Origin: Actinomycetes bacterium
Lineage (GTDB): Bacteria; Actinomycetota; Acidimicrobiia; Acidimicrobiales; Palsa-688
Length of the DNA stretch: 20,681 nucleotides
Direction of reading: 5' to 3'
NCBI GenBank assembly: GCA_021808665.1
Contig: JAKBBA010000055.1
Coordinates: forward strand, 1 to 20,681
This document shows, piece after piece, positions 1 through 7,333 of this stretch (position 1 is the first letter of the stretch; each line of letters opens with the position of its first letter). Both the position numbers and the translations under genes were made by a program. Under the pieces are notes generated by a model. The model searched no databases. It had not been told where the DNA came from and saw only the letters and a program-made list of their open reading frames with translations.

Positions 1-360
1 CGATCTTATGCCTTTTTGGGAAGAGCTGACCGGGTGGTAAAGCGAAGCGGGATAAGGCTCTCGTTAGTCGAGGTTGCCGAGGAGCTGACGAATCTAACCG
101 GGGTTCAGGCTGCGGCAACGGTAACCTTCGACAATGAGGGCACGCTGGGCGTCGCAGCTTTCGTCGTAGTAGACACAGGCGTGGATCACCTTGACGTCCG
201 AGATCGCGCTGCGGCCGTGCTTCCGACAACCATGCTGCCGGATCGCATCATCGTCGTAGCCGAACTGCCTCTCGGCACGTCTAGCAAGGTCGACGAACGG
301 CGCCTATTGCGCGAGGCCCGCCTTGCCCCATGGCCGCTGAAAGGAATCGCAACCGCATAA
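1..360 (+). CDS. AMP-forming acyl/aminoacyl ligase (ANL family), C-terminal end only
   Basis: This is the last ~119 residues of an adenylate-forming enzyme. The frame is open to the left window edge, so the start and the large N-terminal AMP-binding domain lie outside. Seen in the sequence: the hinge motif just inside the window (FLGRADRVVKRSG), which in ANL enzymes precedes the mobile C-terminal lid; then an EVAEEL helix, LPTTMLPDRI, and near the end LPLGTSSKVDERRLL, whose lysine matches the catalytic A10 lysine. The family activates a carboxylic or amino acid with ATP and passes it to CoA or a carrier-protein phosphopantetheine. The wording of the lid resembles stand-alone ligases that load free carrier proteins, so the carrier at 8974-9222 is a possible partner (inference). 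The downstream acyltransferase gene follows after 55 bp in the same direction, consistent with one operon. The substrate cannot be told from this fragment. Confidence 0.85.
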   Translation, partial: RSYAFLGRADRVVKRSGIRLSLVEVAEELTNLTGVQAAATVTFDNEGTLGVAAFVVVDTGVDHLDVRDRAAAVLPTTMLPDRIIVVAELPLGTSSKVDERRLLREARLAPWPLKGIATA

Positions 361-415
361 AGGGGTCGAGTTGGCTTCGAGCAGGGCGCCGATGCGATAG
401 AAGAACCAACTTCAG

Positions 416-1393
416 ATGCTCCGCTGGAACGCCGAAGAGGCCATTGTGGACCCTTCCAGGTCAAGTCGTGGCATTCTCAAACGCGAGGCGAAGCGCGATC
501 TGGAAGTCGCGTTCGTCAACAACATGCCGCCTTCAGCATTTGCAGCCGCCGAGAGGCAGTTTCTCGGATTGGTAGCTGAAACCGCCCCCGTGCCCGTCAG
601 CTGCAGACGATTCGTCGTATCTGAGCACTCTGCGGACTTCATCGACAAGCCAGTGCCAGGATATTTGGGCATCGAGAACATCTATGCCACTACCCCTGAT
701 GCCGTAATCGTAACCGGCGGCGCACCGCACCCGGGTCCCACCGAAGACGAGCCGTCCTGGGAGGAGATGGCGAAACTCCTGGAGTGGGCATGCGATACAG
801 CGACAGTAGTGGTTGCCTCCTGCCTTGCCGCACACGCTGCGCTAGCATTGTTCGACGGGATCGATCGGCGTCGCCTACACCAGAAACAGACGGGCGTCCT
901 GCTTCAAGCCGTCAGGAGCCATACGCTTTTGACCGAAGGCCTCCCGACTAAGCTGCACATGCCCCAATCCCGCTTCAACGATGTCCCGACAGAACTCATT
1001 CAATCAGCCGGATACCAAATACACCTGGCGTCGGTGCACTTCGGTTGGACTGTCGCATCCAAGCGGGTCGGTCACTCCGAGTTGGTATTGATGCAGGGCC
1101 ATCCTGAATACGACCCGTCAAGCCTTCTCTTCGAATACCGCCGCGACGTACGTCACTGGCTCGAAAATGGCCGCGGCGACATCCCGCGGCTTCCGAGCGG
1201 CTGCGCTGCACCGGTCGACATGGGGCAGCTCGAAGACTTTCACTCAGCAATACTCGCGAAAGCCCCGGTGGAATTCCCCGACTTCGAATTGATCGCCCGG
1301 CGAGCTACAGCTTCATGGCGTCCTCACGCCCGTCGGATCTATCGCAACTGGTTAGAGATAACGAGAGGCAAGGTACGTTCGAGCGTTGCGTGA
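416..1393 (+). CDS. MetA-like homoserine O-acyltransferase, divergent
   Basis: 325 residues, close to the ~300-310 of MetA (homoserine O-succinyl/acetyltransferase, PF04204), which activates the homoserine hydroxyl for sulfur incorporation. Matches seen: NNMPPSAFAAAERQF near the N terminus (cf. NLMP...TE.Q), VIVTGGAP, the nucleophile cysteine C136 in ASCLAAHAAL, MPQSRF (cf. PHSRY), and GHPEYD giving H229 and E231, then FEYRRD. The Cys-His-Glu triad is therefore intact. Oddities: the lysine usual after NLMP is replaced (NNMPPS), PHSR is PQSR, and the residue pair after the TG.AP motif, where Gly or Glu normally sets succinyl or acetyl choice, is His-Pro (H105-P106). The acyl donor and even the acceptor are therefore uncertain. 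The ATG at 416 has an AGAAGAA stretch upstream; a GTG at 446 is an alternative. The gene overlaps the downstream metY-like gene by 8 bp, which argues that the two act in sequence. Confidence 0.8.
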   Translation: MLRWNAEEAIVDPSRSSRGILKREAKRDLEVAFVNNMPPSAFAAAERQFLGLVAETAPVPVSCRRFVVSEHSADFIDKPVPGYLGIENIYATTPDAVIVTGGAPHPGPTEDEPSWEEMAKLLEWACDTATVVVASCLAAHAALALFDGIDRRRLHQKQTGVLLQAVRSHTLLTEGLPTKLHMPQSRFNDVPTELIQSAGYQIHLASVHFGWTVASKRVGHSELVLMQGHPEYDPSSLLFEYRRDVRHWLENGRGDIPRLPSGCAAPVDMGQLEDFHSAILAKAPVEFPDFELIARRATASWRPHARRIYRNWLEITRGKVRSSVA

Positions 1394-2681
1394 CGAGACG
1401 ATAGCAATCCACGGTGGCTACTCCGGTGACTCGACCCGTGCAGTAGCGGTGCCGATACATCAAACCATTGCGCACGACTTTATCGACGCAGCGCACGCCG
1501 GGGCTATTTTTGATATCCAGACCCCCGGCTTCCATTACAACCGGATCAACAACCCAACGAACGACGTACTCGAACAGCGAATGACAGCGCTTGAGGGCGG
1601 CAGTGCGGCACTCGCTGTCGCCTCCGGAATGGCCGCTGTCAGCTATGCCCTGCTCACTGTTGCCAGGTCAGGAATGAACATAGTAGCGGCTCCTCAGCTT
1701 TACGGAGCGACCTATACCTACCTTGCACATGTACTCCCGACGTTCGGGATCGAGACGCGCTTTGCAGCCAATGACAGCCCGCGCGCCATTTCGTCTCTCA
1801 TCGACGACCGGACATGCGCTGTGTTCTTCGAAAGCGTGGGAAATCCAGCCGGAAACGTCGTGGACATCGAAGCGGTGGCTGAGCTTGCCCACAGTCGTGG
1901 TGTCCCGGTCATAACCGACAACACTGTTGCAACGCCCCTGATGCTAAAACCGATCAGCTTCGGAGCTGACGTTGTAGTCCACTCGCTGACCAAATTTGTC
2001 GGCGGTCACGGTACAACACTGGGTGGCGTAATCATCGATTCCGGGCGATTCCCGTGGGCCAGGCACGCTGATCGATTCCCGATGTTCAGCGAACCGGAGC
2101 CGGCATTCCACGACGTCGTCTTCTCGCGTGACTTTCCCGATCGTGCATTCGCAGTGCGAGCACGCAGCGTTACGCTACGAAACACCGGTGCGACCCTATC
2201 CCCGTTGTCTGCCTTCCATCTGCTCCAAGGGCTCGAGACTTTGGCAGTTCGACTCGACCGCCACGAAGCGAACGCTCGCACAGTCGCCGAATACCTTGCG
2301 CAGGACACCAGGGTGGCGTGGGTGGGCTACGCCGGATTCGCCGACAGCCCCCACCATGCTTTGTGCCACCGCTACCTTGGGGGAAGAGTTCCGTCGATCT
2401 TGACGTTCGGTCCCGTCGGTGGCTTCAAGGCCGCCATCGCCTTCTTCGACTCGGTAGCCCTTCTCAAGCGTCTGGTCAACCTCGGCGATGCCAAATCGTT
2501 GGTGAGTCACCCCGCTTCCACGACTCACCGCCAGCTCAAGCCTCACGAGCTCGCAGCTGCCGGGATAACAGCTGACGCAGTCCGCCTGTCAGTGGGGATT
2601 GAGCACATCGACGATATCCTCGAAGACATCGACGCTGCGCTAGACGCCGCAGTCAAGGCTGCGGTTCAATCACCTAGCTGA
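1386..2681 (+). CDS. MetY-like O-acylhomoserine sulfhydrylase (PLP enzyme)
   Basis: 431 residues, the usual MetY length, in the Cys/Met-metabolism PLP family (PF01053). The family replaces the acyl group of O-acetyl/O-succinylhomoserine with sulfide or a thiol, giving homocysteine or a related thioether. Seen: the N-terminal ETIAIHGGY with RAVAVPIHQT, the substrate/PLP loop YNRINNPTN, SGMAAVSYAL, TDNTVATP, and the Schiff-base lysine K203 in HSLTKFVGGHG followed by TTLGGVI. The C-terminal part has the typical VSHPAST and the conserved arginine stretch in DAVRLSVGIEHIDDI. All features expected for activity are present. Translation starts at TTG 1386 inside the 3' end of the metA-like gene (8-bp overlap, GAGAGG at 1363-1368 as a distant ribosome site), indicating coupling. 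The 3' end overlaps the convergent flavoprotein gene by 8 bp. Whether it serves housekeeping methionine synthesis or a specialised product is undecided; the neighbours favour the latter. Confidence 0.9.
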   Translation: MRDETIAIHGGYSGDSTRAVAVPIHQTIAHDFIDAAHAGAIFDIQTPGFHYNRINNPTNDVLEQRMTALEGGSAALAVASGMAAVSYALLTVARSGMNIVAAPQLYGATYTYLAHVLPTFGIETRFAANDSPRAISSLIDDRTCAVFFESVGNPAGNVVDIEAVAELAHSRGVPVITDNTVATPLMLKPISFGADVVVHSLTKFVGGHGTTLGGVIIDSGRFPWARHADRFPMFSEPEPAFHDVVFSRDFPDRAFAVRARSVTLRNTGATLSPLSAFHLLQGLETLAVRLDRHEANARTVAEYLAQDTRVAWVGYAGFADSPHHALCHRYLGGRVPSILTFGPVGGFKAAIAFFDSVALLKRLVNLGDAKSLVSHPASTTHRQLKPHELAAAGITADAVRLSVGIEHIDDILEDIDAALDAAVKAAVQSPS

Positions 2682-4485
2682 CAATAGATCGCGCGCACAG
2701 GTCCGCGTCCAATACGGCACGCAGCCGGCTCTGTGGAGACGGCAGATAGTGAGTGAAGTATCTTGTCCCCTCGCTCAGGACTCCGAGGATCCAAAGCTGT
2801 TCCTGCGGCCGGCCGCACGAGTCTATAGGATGAAAGGACTCATCGAGGCAAACGCTTCCGACCTCGCGAGTTCCGTAGTACATCTGGCGCATTCTTCCGG
2901 AATCGGCGAGGCGCCTCAGGAGAGGTACTTGCGAATTTGCAAGTGACGGCATGTCCAGATGACCTCTGATCACTCGGTCAACCGTCATGCCAAAAGAGAC
3001 CGCCAGCTTTGTTGACTCTATCCGAACCCCACCCGTAGTCCTTCGAAGGCGAGGGTTCGGCCCAAACGGAATCCGTACCACGCCTGCCTCCATCAAGGCG
3101 AGCAACTGCTGCGAGCGTATTGCTGGCGGTCCTGCCTCCAGACGGTTGAGTCGCCCGCGGATAGTCGAGCAGAAGTCGACATACGATTCCGCAGAGAGCC
3201 CTCCGAATTCGATGAGACCGCGTATGCGGTCACGAAGAATGCGGGTCGTCTCCTGTGCCGCCTTGACGGGACTTCCCATTGGGTCGAGAGCCTCGTCAAG
3301 GTCTGCTGACAACGCCTGCTTGGCCCATGACTCGTACAGATCACTCGAAGTGAACTCGATACCGTTCCCAGCAAAGAGATTCTCCTCCGCTACGAAAGTA
3401 CCGTGCATGGCCTCGAGATCCTCGAGGACCTTCGCGAAAGTGCCGCTCTGCCAGGCGACTTCAAGGTCCGCTACAACGTGTCGGGCCGCCTCTGGCCCCG
3501 CGATCCTCTGCGCACGGTGGGCGTGATAACGGACCTGCATCTCGGCTATTATCAGCGGAAGGAGGTCGTTCCGAAAATCGAGCTCCCTCCGAAGTCCGGC
3601 GTCGGTTCGCGCCAATGCGGCCGTTGCCGTCGCGGTGAAGACCACGGGATCGTAGGAACCCGTCGGGTCGATACCGTGCGTCGCCTTCGCGCAGTAGGGT
3701 ACGCCTGACCTCGAATAGAGACAGATCGTCGGTTCCGTTCCTCCACGCAGGTAAGAAAGGCGCCCGGCTTCGGCCGAATCGACGAAGCGTCCGCCCCTCC
3801 CAGTAGTAAGCGCTGCAACCACGTCGAACGCAACAAGTCCCATTCCAGAGACCGCAACCGTTTCCGTGGGCGCGACGACCGAAACAAGGTACTGCACAGG
3901 GTAGGGCCTGTAGGACCTCGGACGCTCCTCGGTATCGCACTCCTCGATGTTTTCTGTGTGTCCGGTAGTGAGGACGACATGGTCGACGGTGAGCAGTCGC
4001 CCGTCGCTTAGCACGACAACCTCCCTCCCGTCGCTGCTGAGTGCGACGTCGAGGGCTGAGGCATCGTGGTGGCGGATCTCGACGTTGGCGGGAAGTGACG
4101 CTGCCAGTGTCCGGTAGAACCACTGGAGGTACTCCCCCATCAACCGTCGGGGCAAGAAGTCAGATGGCACGATCGGCCGGCCCCCAGGATCTCGACTGCA
4201 TTCGTCGCCAACCCACCGGTAGCCTTCTCTTGTCACCCACTCGTAGAAACTCAGGCCGTAAGGAACCTCGGACCCTTCGCCCATGGCGTGCAGGGAGAGC
4301 TGTCCGCACGCGTTGTTCAGGATCAGATAATCGGGCTGGTTGATGCCGTAGACACCGCTACCCGGAGTGCCGGGCTGGACGACTTCGACGGCGAGCGAGG
4401 CGCGGTTTCGCCGCGCAACATCGACTAGTCGCTCCACGACCGTCAAGCCCCACGGACCGAGACCGATAACGGCCACGCGCTTCAC
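2674..4485 (-). CDS. FAD/NAD(P)-binding flavoprotein (PF13454-like)
   Basis: 603 residues, starting at GTG 4485 so that the dinucleotide motif begins at residue 8 (GLGPWGL), as expected for an intact N terminus. Further family marks are a GSGVYGINQPDYLILNN stretch, an HVVLTTGHT motif before a second nucleotide-binding loop (SGMGLVAFDVV), and a long helical C-terminal half ending with another flavin-contact-like segment (LWILGVLSEGTRY). This matches the FAD-NAD(P)-binding family related to N-hydroxylating monooxygenases and other class B flavoproteins. The family is poorly characterised and the substrate is unknown. I see no signal peptide or membrane span, so it should be cytosolic. It points towards the metY-like gene and overlaps it by 8 bp at the 3' ends. 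A redox step on the sulfur amino acid or on an amino group made by that cassette is a reasonable inference, not shown by sequence. Confidence 0.75.
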   Translation of the reverse strand: MKRVAVIGLGPWGLTVVERLVDVARRNRASLAVEVVQPGTPGSGVYGINQPDYLILNNACGQLSLHAMGEGSEVPYGLSFYEWVTREGYRWVGDECSRDPGGRPIVPSDFLPRRLMGEYLQWFYRTLAASLPANVEIRHHDASALDVALSSDGREVVVLSDGRLLTVDHVVLTTGHTENIEECDTEERPRSYRPYPVQYLVSVVAPTETVAVSGMGLVAFDVVAALTTGRGGRFVDSAEAGRLSYLRGGTEPTICLYSRSGVPYCAKATHGIDPTGSYDPVVFTATATAALARTDAGLRRELDFRNDLLPLIIAEMQVRYHAHRAQRIAGPEAARHVVADLEVAWQSGTFAKVLEDLEAMHGTFVAEENLFAGNGIEFTSSDLYESWAKQALSADLDEALDPMGSPVKAAQETTRILRDRIRGLIEFGGLSAESYVDFCSTIRGRLNRLEAGPPAIRSQQLLALMEAGVVRIPFGPNPRLRRTTGGVRIESTKLAVSFGMTVDRVIRGHLDMPSLANSQVPLLRRLADSGRMRQMYYGTREVGSVCLDESFHPIDSCGRPQEQLWILGVLSEGTRYFTHYLPSPQSRLRAVLDADLCARSIVS

Positions 4486-4882
4486 CGCAGATCACGGCCC
4501 GTTTTGACTCCGCGGCACCTCGTGGTCCCGGGCTGATTCGAATTGTCCACCGGTTTCACGAAACAGTTATCGGGCCGAAAGCCTCGTTACTGAAAGGTGC
4601 GTGACGTCACGTGCTCTACAAGGAAATTCAACATGGCCCGCCCCACGACTCTCCTGGCGTCCTCCGTGTAAAGCGGATGGTCCTCTATCGCGAAGCGGTA
4701 TTCCACGAGCATTCCTCTACGACGAGCCGCTCTGCCTCGCACCAGCCAGGAAAGGTTACCGCCGAACGCGCCCCGAACCACGCCAGTCGCCAACGTAAGT
4801 ACCTTGACTCCAACTCACCCTTCGGTGTCGGCGAGCATCTGCCGATACCTTAACTTGTGATCGTGGAACATCTACTGCCGCC
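4486..4882. promoter_or_regulatory. 397-bp divergent intergenic region
   Basis: This gene-free stretch separates the flavoprotein gene (-) from the DUF4012 gene (+), so it should hold promoters for both directions. I find no convincing -35/-10 pair for either strand by eye, no tRNA and no riboswitch-like architecture. Its clearest element is the 12-bp palindrome at 4600-4611. Small open frames inside it on both strands lack recognisable domains and good ribosome sites; I do not call them genes. Confidence 0.5.
4600..4611. promoter_or_regulatory. Perfect 12-bp palindrome, candidate operator
   Basis: The sequence CGTGACGTCACG is its own reverse complement and stands alone in the divergent intergenic region, 115 bp upstream of the flavoprotein start and 272 bp before the DUF4012 start. 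Short perfect palindromes of this kind are typical sites for dimeric repressors. No regulator gene is in the window, so the cognate protein is unknown, and a chance occurrence cannot be excluded. Confidence 0.3.
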
Positions 4883-7219
4883 GTGGCGATAGGTGAGGTG
4901 CGCGTATCGCCGTGGACTACCACAAGCGCTGCGCTCGCAAGAATTGCGCGCCTGAGGACCCACGGACCGGAGTTCCCTCTCCCGACCTTGATTGCAGCGG
5001 CGTCATATGTCACGGCGTCCACCGCGAATGTTCACCCCACTGGGATGGCGTTCCTCGATCATTTGTATCCTGCGCTCGTAGGCGGTATCGGAGCTTACGC
5101 CGGTTCACGGGCGAGCAGAGGCAGCCTCTTGTGGCTTGCTGTCGTTACAGCCGCGCTCTGCCGAGGGTCGCTTCTCATGGCCGGGGCTCTGTGCCTCCTC
5201 GTAGCGGTCGGTGGGACTTTTCCCCGGGATGCATCGCCTGTCTTGGGTTCTGCGTCAGCCGCGCTGTCAGTGCAAGTGTTGCTGCATCTGCCACCGCTCG
5301 GCTTCCAGGGGGCTACTGCAGTCGCCGCGTGCATTGCGATCGTGCCACTGCTCGTCTCGTCGACGCGGTCGCTGCCGTTGCGGGTGCGCCAATGGGCAAC
5401 AGTCATGGGAGCGTGTCTTGCAGTCGGAGCGTCGGCGTCTGCGGTTGCCGTAGGCGTTGCCGCACTCATGGTCCGCACACAGGTCGACCAAGGCAGCTCG
5501 ACCGCTCAAGCTGCTATAGCGACGCTGAAGTCTGGGAATCTTGCTGCAGCGACGACTCAGCTGAAAGTTGCCACTGCGGAACTCACTGCAGCGGGCAGAA
5601 CGCTCAACTCTTGGTGGACTGCGGGAGCTGCCGTCGTTCCGGTTGTCGCTCAACAGCGTCGAGCGCTCACTGTTTCGGTATCGGTGGCGCACGATATCTC
5701 AGCTGCGGCTGAGACAAACGCTTCAGCGATAGATTTCTCGCAGCTTCATGTCACCAACGGCGCGATTGACCTCGCTGCCGTTCGAGCGATCGGCGCGCCG
5801 CTCAACAATCTTGACGCTGCACTCACTAAAGGTTCGCTTCGCCTAGCCTCAGTCGCCTCACCTTGGCAGTTGCCACCGATTGCATCGAAGATTGCCGCGC
5901 TTCAATCAGACATCACGAAAGTTACCACGGTCACCAAACTCGCTTCGATGGCCGTCCACGACGCGCCATCCCTTCTCGGAGCTGACGGCACCCGTCGCTA
6001 TTTCGTTGGCTTTCTGGACCCGGCCGAGAGCAGAGGGCTCGGAGGACTGCTCGTGTGGTATGGCGAGCTGACTGCCACGAACGGCCACATCCAACTGACG
6101 AGTTTCGGCGACGCTGGGGCGATCGCCAAGCAACTCCAAGCGAAGGGAGGCGGTCACCTGAGCGGCCCCCCGTCGTACCTGGCACGCTATGGACAGTTCA
6201 AACCGCAGGATACCTTTATCGACGTACCCTACTCACCCGACCTTCCCACAGTGACATCAGTCGTGTCACAGCTATACCAGCAGGTCGGACATCACCCGAT
6301 CGACGGAATGCTGATCCTCGATGCAAAGTCCGTGGCCTCGATACTCAGCGCCACGGGTCCCCTCCAGGTTGCCGGTTTAGGAACCCTTAACGGAGCCAAC
6401 ACAGAGCAAATGCTCCTCGAAGGCCAGTACGCCAAGTATCCGACCGTGGCGGACCAAGGTGCTCGCAAAGCGGCACTTGCGGACGCTCTCAAACTCGCCG
6501 CAGGTCGCCTCACCGGCGGGACACTACCCGGGCTCAGGACCCTTGTTGGCGACCTGGCGCCGGATGTCGCTACAGGGGACTTGCTCTTTTGGAGCCTCCA
6601 CCCGACCGACCAGGCACTCCTCTACGCAACCGGCCTCGCAGGCGCCTTCCCCAAAGCACACGGCGGGGACCTTCTGTCTTTCATAACCCAAAATGCAGCA
6701 AACAATAAGACCGACGCATACATGCAGCGCTCGATTTCGGACAACGTCGAATACAACCCTGCCACCGGCGCGGTCCAATCCACGGTCACGGCGACCTTGC
6801 ACAACTCGGCGCCCGACAAGGGACTTTCACCTCTGGTCATAGGTAGCTATGCCGGAAGCGGGCTTGCACCGGGCAGTAACCTCGTCTGGTTCTCCGTATA
6901 CAGCCCGCTCACCATCTCGAATGCGACGGTGAACGGGAAGGTCACGGCATTGACCAGCACCCCCGAACTTGGGGTCAACACATACAGCGGATATGTCGAT
7001 GTGCCGTCCGGGGCAACTGCCAGGGTCATCGTGACCTTGCATGGAGTTGTCGGAAAGGGAACATACAACATAGTCCTACACAACCAACCGATGGTGCTGG
7101 CAGACCATGTCGTCGTTAACGTCACTTCGGTTGGTGGTGGCTGGCACGCCGAGCAGAACAACACCTGGCTGGTGCCGACAAAACTCAACGCTTTCCGGTC
7201 TTTCCGCTTTAAGCATTAA
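4883..7219 (+). CDS. DUF4012 domain membrane protein
   Basis: 778 residues. The first ~200 hold several hydrophobic stretches (for example around residues 55-72, 78-108 and 168-197), giving a membrane-anchored N terminus. A helical, Ala-rich segment follows (about 205-260, with AAATTQLKVATAEL), and then the DUF4012 core (PF13196) from about residue 365: RRYFVGFLDPAESRGLGGL, YGELTATNGHIQL, DVPYSPDLPTV, and HPIDGMLILDAKSVASILSA followed by TGPLQV. The C-terminal ~150 residues look like a β-rich extracellular domain. The biochemical role of DUF4012 is not established; the family is frequent in polysaccharide loci of Gram-positive bacteria and is expected to act outside the membrane. The motif usually read as QNPAELR.TGG is here LDPAESRGLGG. 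The GTG start at 4883 has no strong ribosome site; GTG 4898 or ATG 5044 are alternatives. It is the first gene of a pair with the LAxTG protein gene. Confidence 0.85.
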   Translation: MAIGEVRVSPWTTTSAALARIARLRTHGPEFPLPTLIAAASYVTASTANVHPTGMAFLDHLYPALVGGIGAYAGSRASRGSLLWLAVVTAALCRGSLLMAGALCLLVAVGGTFPRDASPVLGSASAALSVQVLLHLPPLGFQGATAVAACIAIVPLLVSSTRSLPLRVRQWATVMGACLAVGASASAVAVGVAALMVRTQVDQGSSTAQAAIATLKSGNLAAATTQLKVATAELTAAGRTLNSWWTAGAAVVPVVAQQRRALTVSVSVAHDISAAAETNASAIDFSQLHVTNGAIDLAAVRAIGAPLNNLDAALTKGSLRLASVASPWQLPPIASKIAALQSDITKVTTVTKLASMAVHDAPSLLGADGTRRYFVGFLDPAESRGLGGLLVWYGELTATNGHIQLTSFGDAGAIAKQLQAKGGGHLSGPPSYLARYGQFKPQDTFIDVPYSPDLPTVTSVVSQLYQQVGHHPIDGMLILDAKSVASILSATGPLQVAGLGTLNGANTEQMLLEGQYAKYPTVADQGARKAALADALKLAAGRLTGGTLPGLRTLVGDLAPDVATGDLLFWSLHPTDQALLYATGLAGAFPKAHGGDLLSFITQNAANNKTDAYMQRSISDNVEYNPATGAVQSTVTATLHNSAPDKGLSPLVIGSYAGSGLAPGSNLVWFSVYSPLTISNATVNGKVTALTSTPELGVNTYSGYVDVPSGATARVIVTLHGVVGKGTYNIVLHNQPMVLADHVVVNVTSVGGGWHAEQNNTWLVPTKLNAFRSFRFKH

Positions 7220-7220
7220 G

Positions 7221-7243
7221 TACCGCCTAACTGCACAGCGGTA
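7221..7243 (+). other. Weak hairpin after the DUF4012 stop
   Basis: TACCGC at 7221-7226 pairs with GCGGTA at 7238-7243 around an 11-nt loop, directly after the TAA of the DUF4012 gene. There is no T-tract behind it, so it is not a standard intrinsic terminator. It may be an mRNA-processing or attenuation element, or chance. Confidence 0.2.
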
Positions 7244-7320
7244 TCGCTATCTGAGCGTAAGTCGGTTACGGTGATGACGTATCGGCACAAAAGGTCCGCA
7301 ACTCGAGGATTTTCGTCGAG

Positions 7321-7325
7321 AGGAG
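7321..7325 (+). promoter_or_regulatory. Ribosome binding site fixing the LAxTG gene start
   Basis: AGGAG lies 8 nt before GTG 7334 and is one of the best Shine-Dalgarno matches in the window. It decides for GTG 7334 over the longer in-frame start at 7271, and the resulting N terminus is a clean signal peptide. Confidence 0.7.
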
Positions 7326-7333
7326 CAAGCAAA

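Noticed and set aside
16..18. TTG at 16 as the real start of the first gene
   Set aside because: The frame continues upstream to the window edge with family-like sequence (Y.F.GR.D), and the product would lack the whole AMP-binding domain; it is a truncated view of a longer gene.
3461..4123. 220-codon minus-strand open frame inside the flavoprotein gene
   Set aside because: Arg/Pro-rich shadow frame on the same strand; the 603-residue frame has the dinucleotide-binding motifs.
4587..4793. 68-codon minus-strand open frame in the divergent intergenic region
   Set aside because: No recognisable domain, no convincing ribosome site, and overlapping open frames exist on the other strand; more likely chance in GC-rich DNA.
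4601..4853. Two plus-strand open frames of 65 and 80 codons in the same region
   Set aside because: They overlap each other in different frames, show no family motif, and end before the DUF4012 gene; treated as non-coding.
4912..5712. 266-codon open frame on + overlapping the DUF4012 gene
   Set aside because: Composition is dominated by Cys, Arg and Ser, typical of a shadow frame, while the overlapping frame has clear membrane spans and DUF4012 motifs.
7221..7270. Inverted repeats after the DUF4012 gene as an intrinsic terminator
   Set aside because: Stems are only 5-6 bp and no T-run follows, so a standard terminator is not supported.
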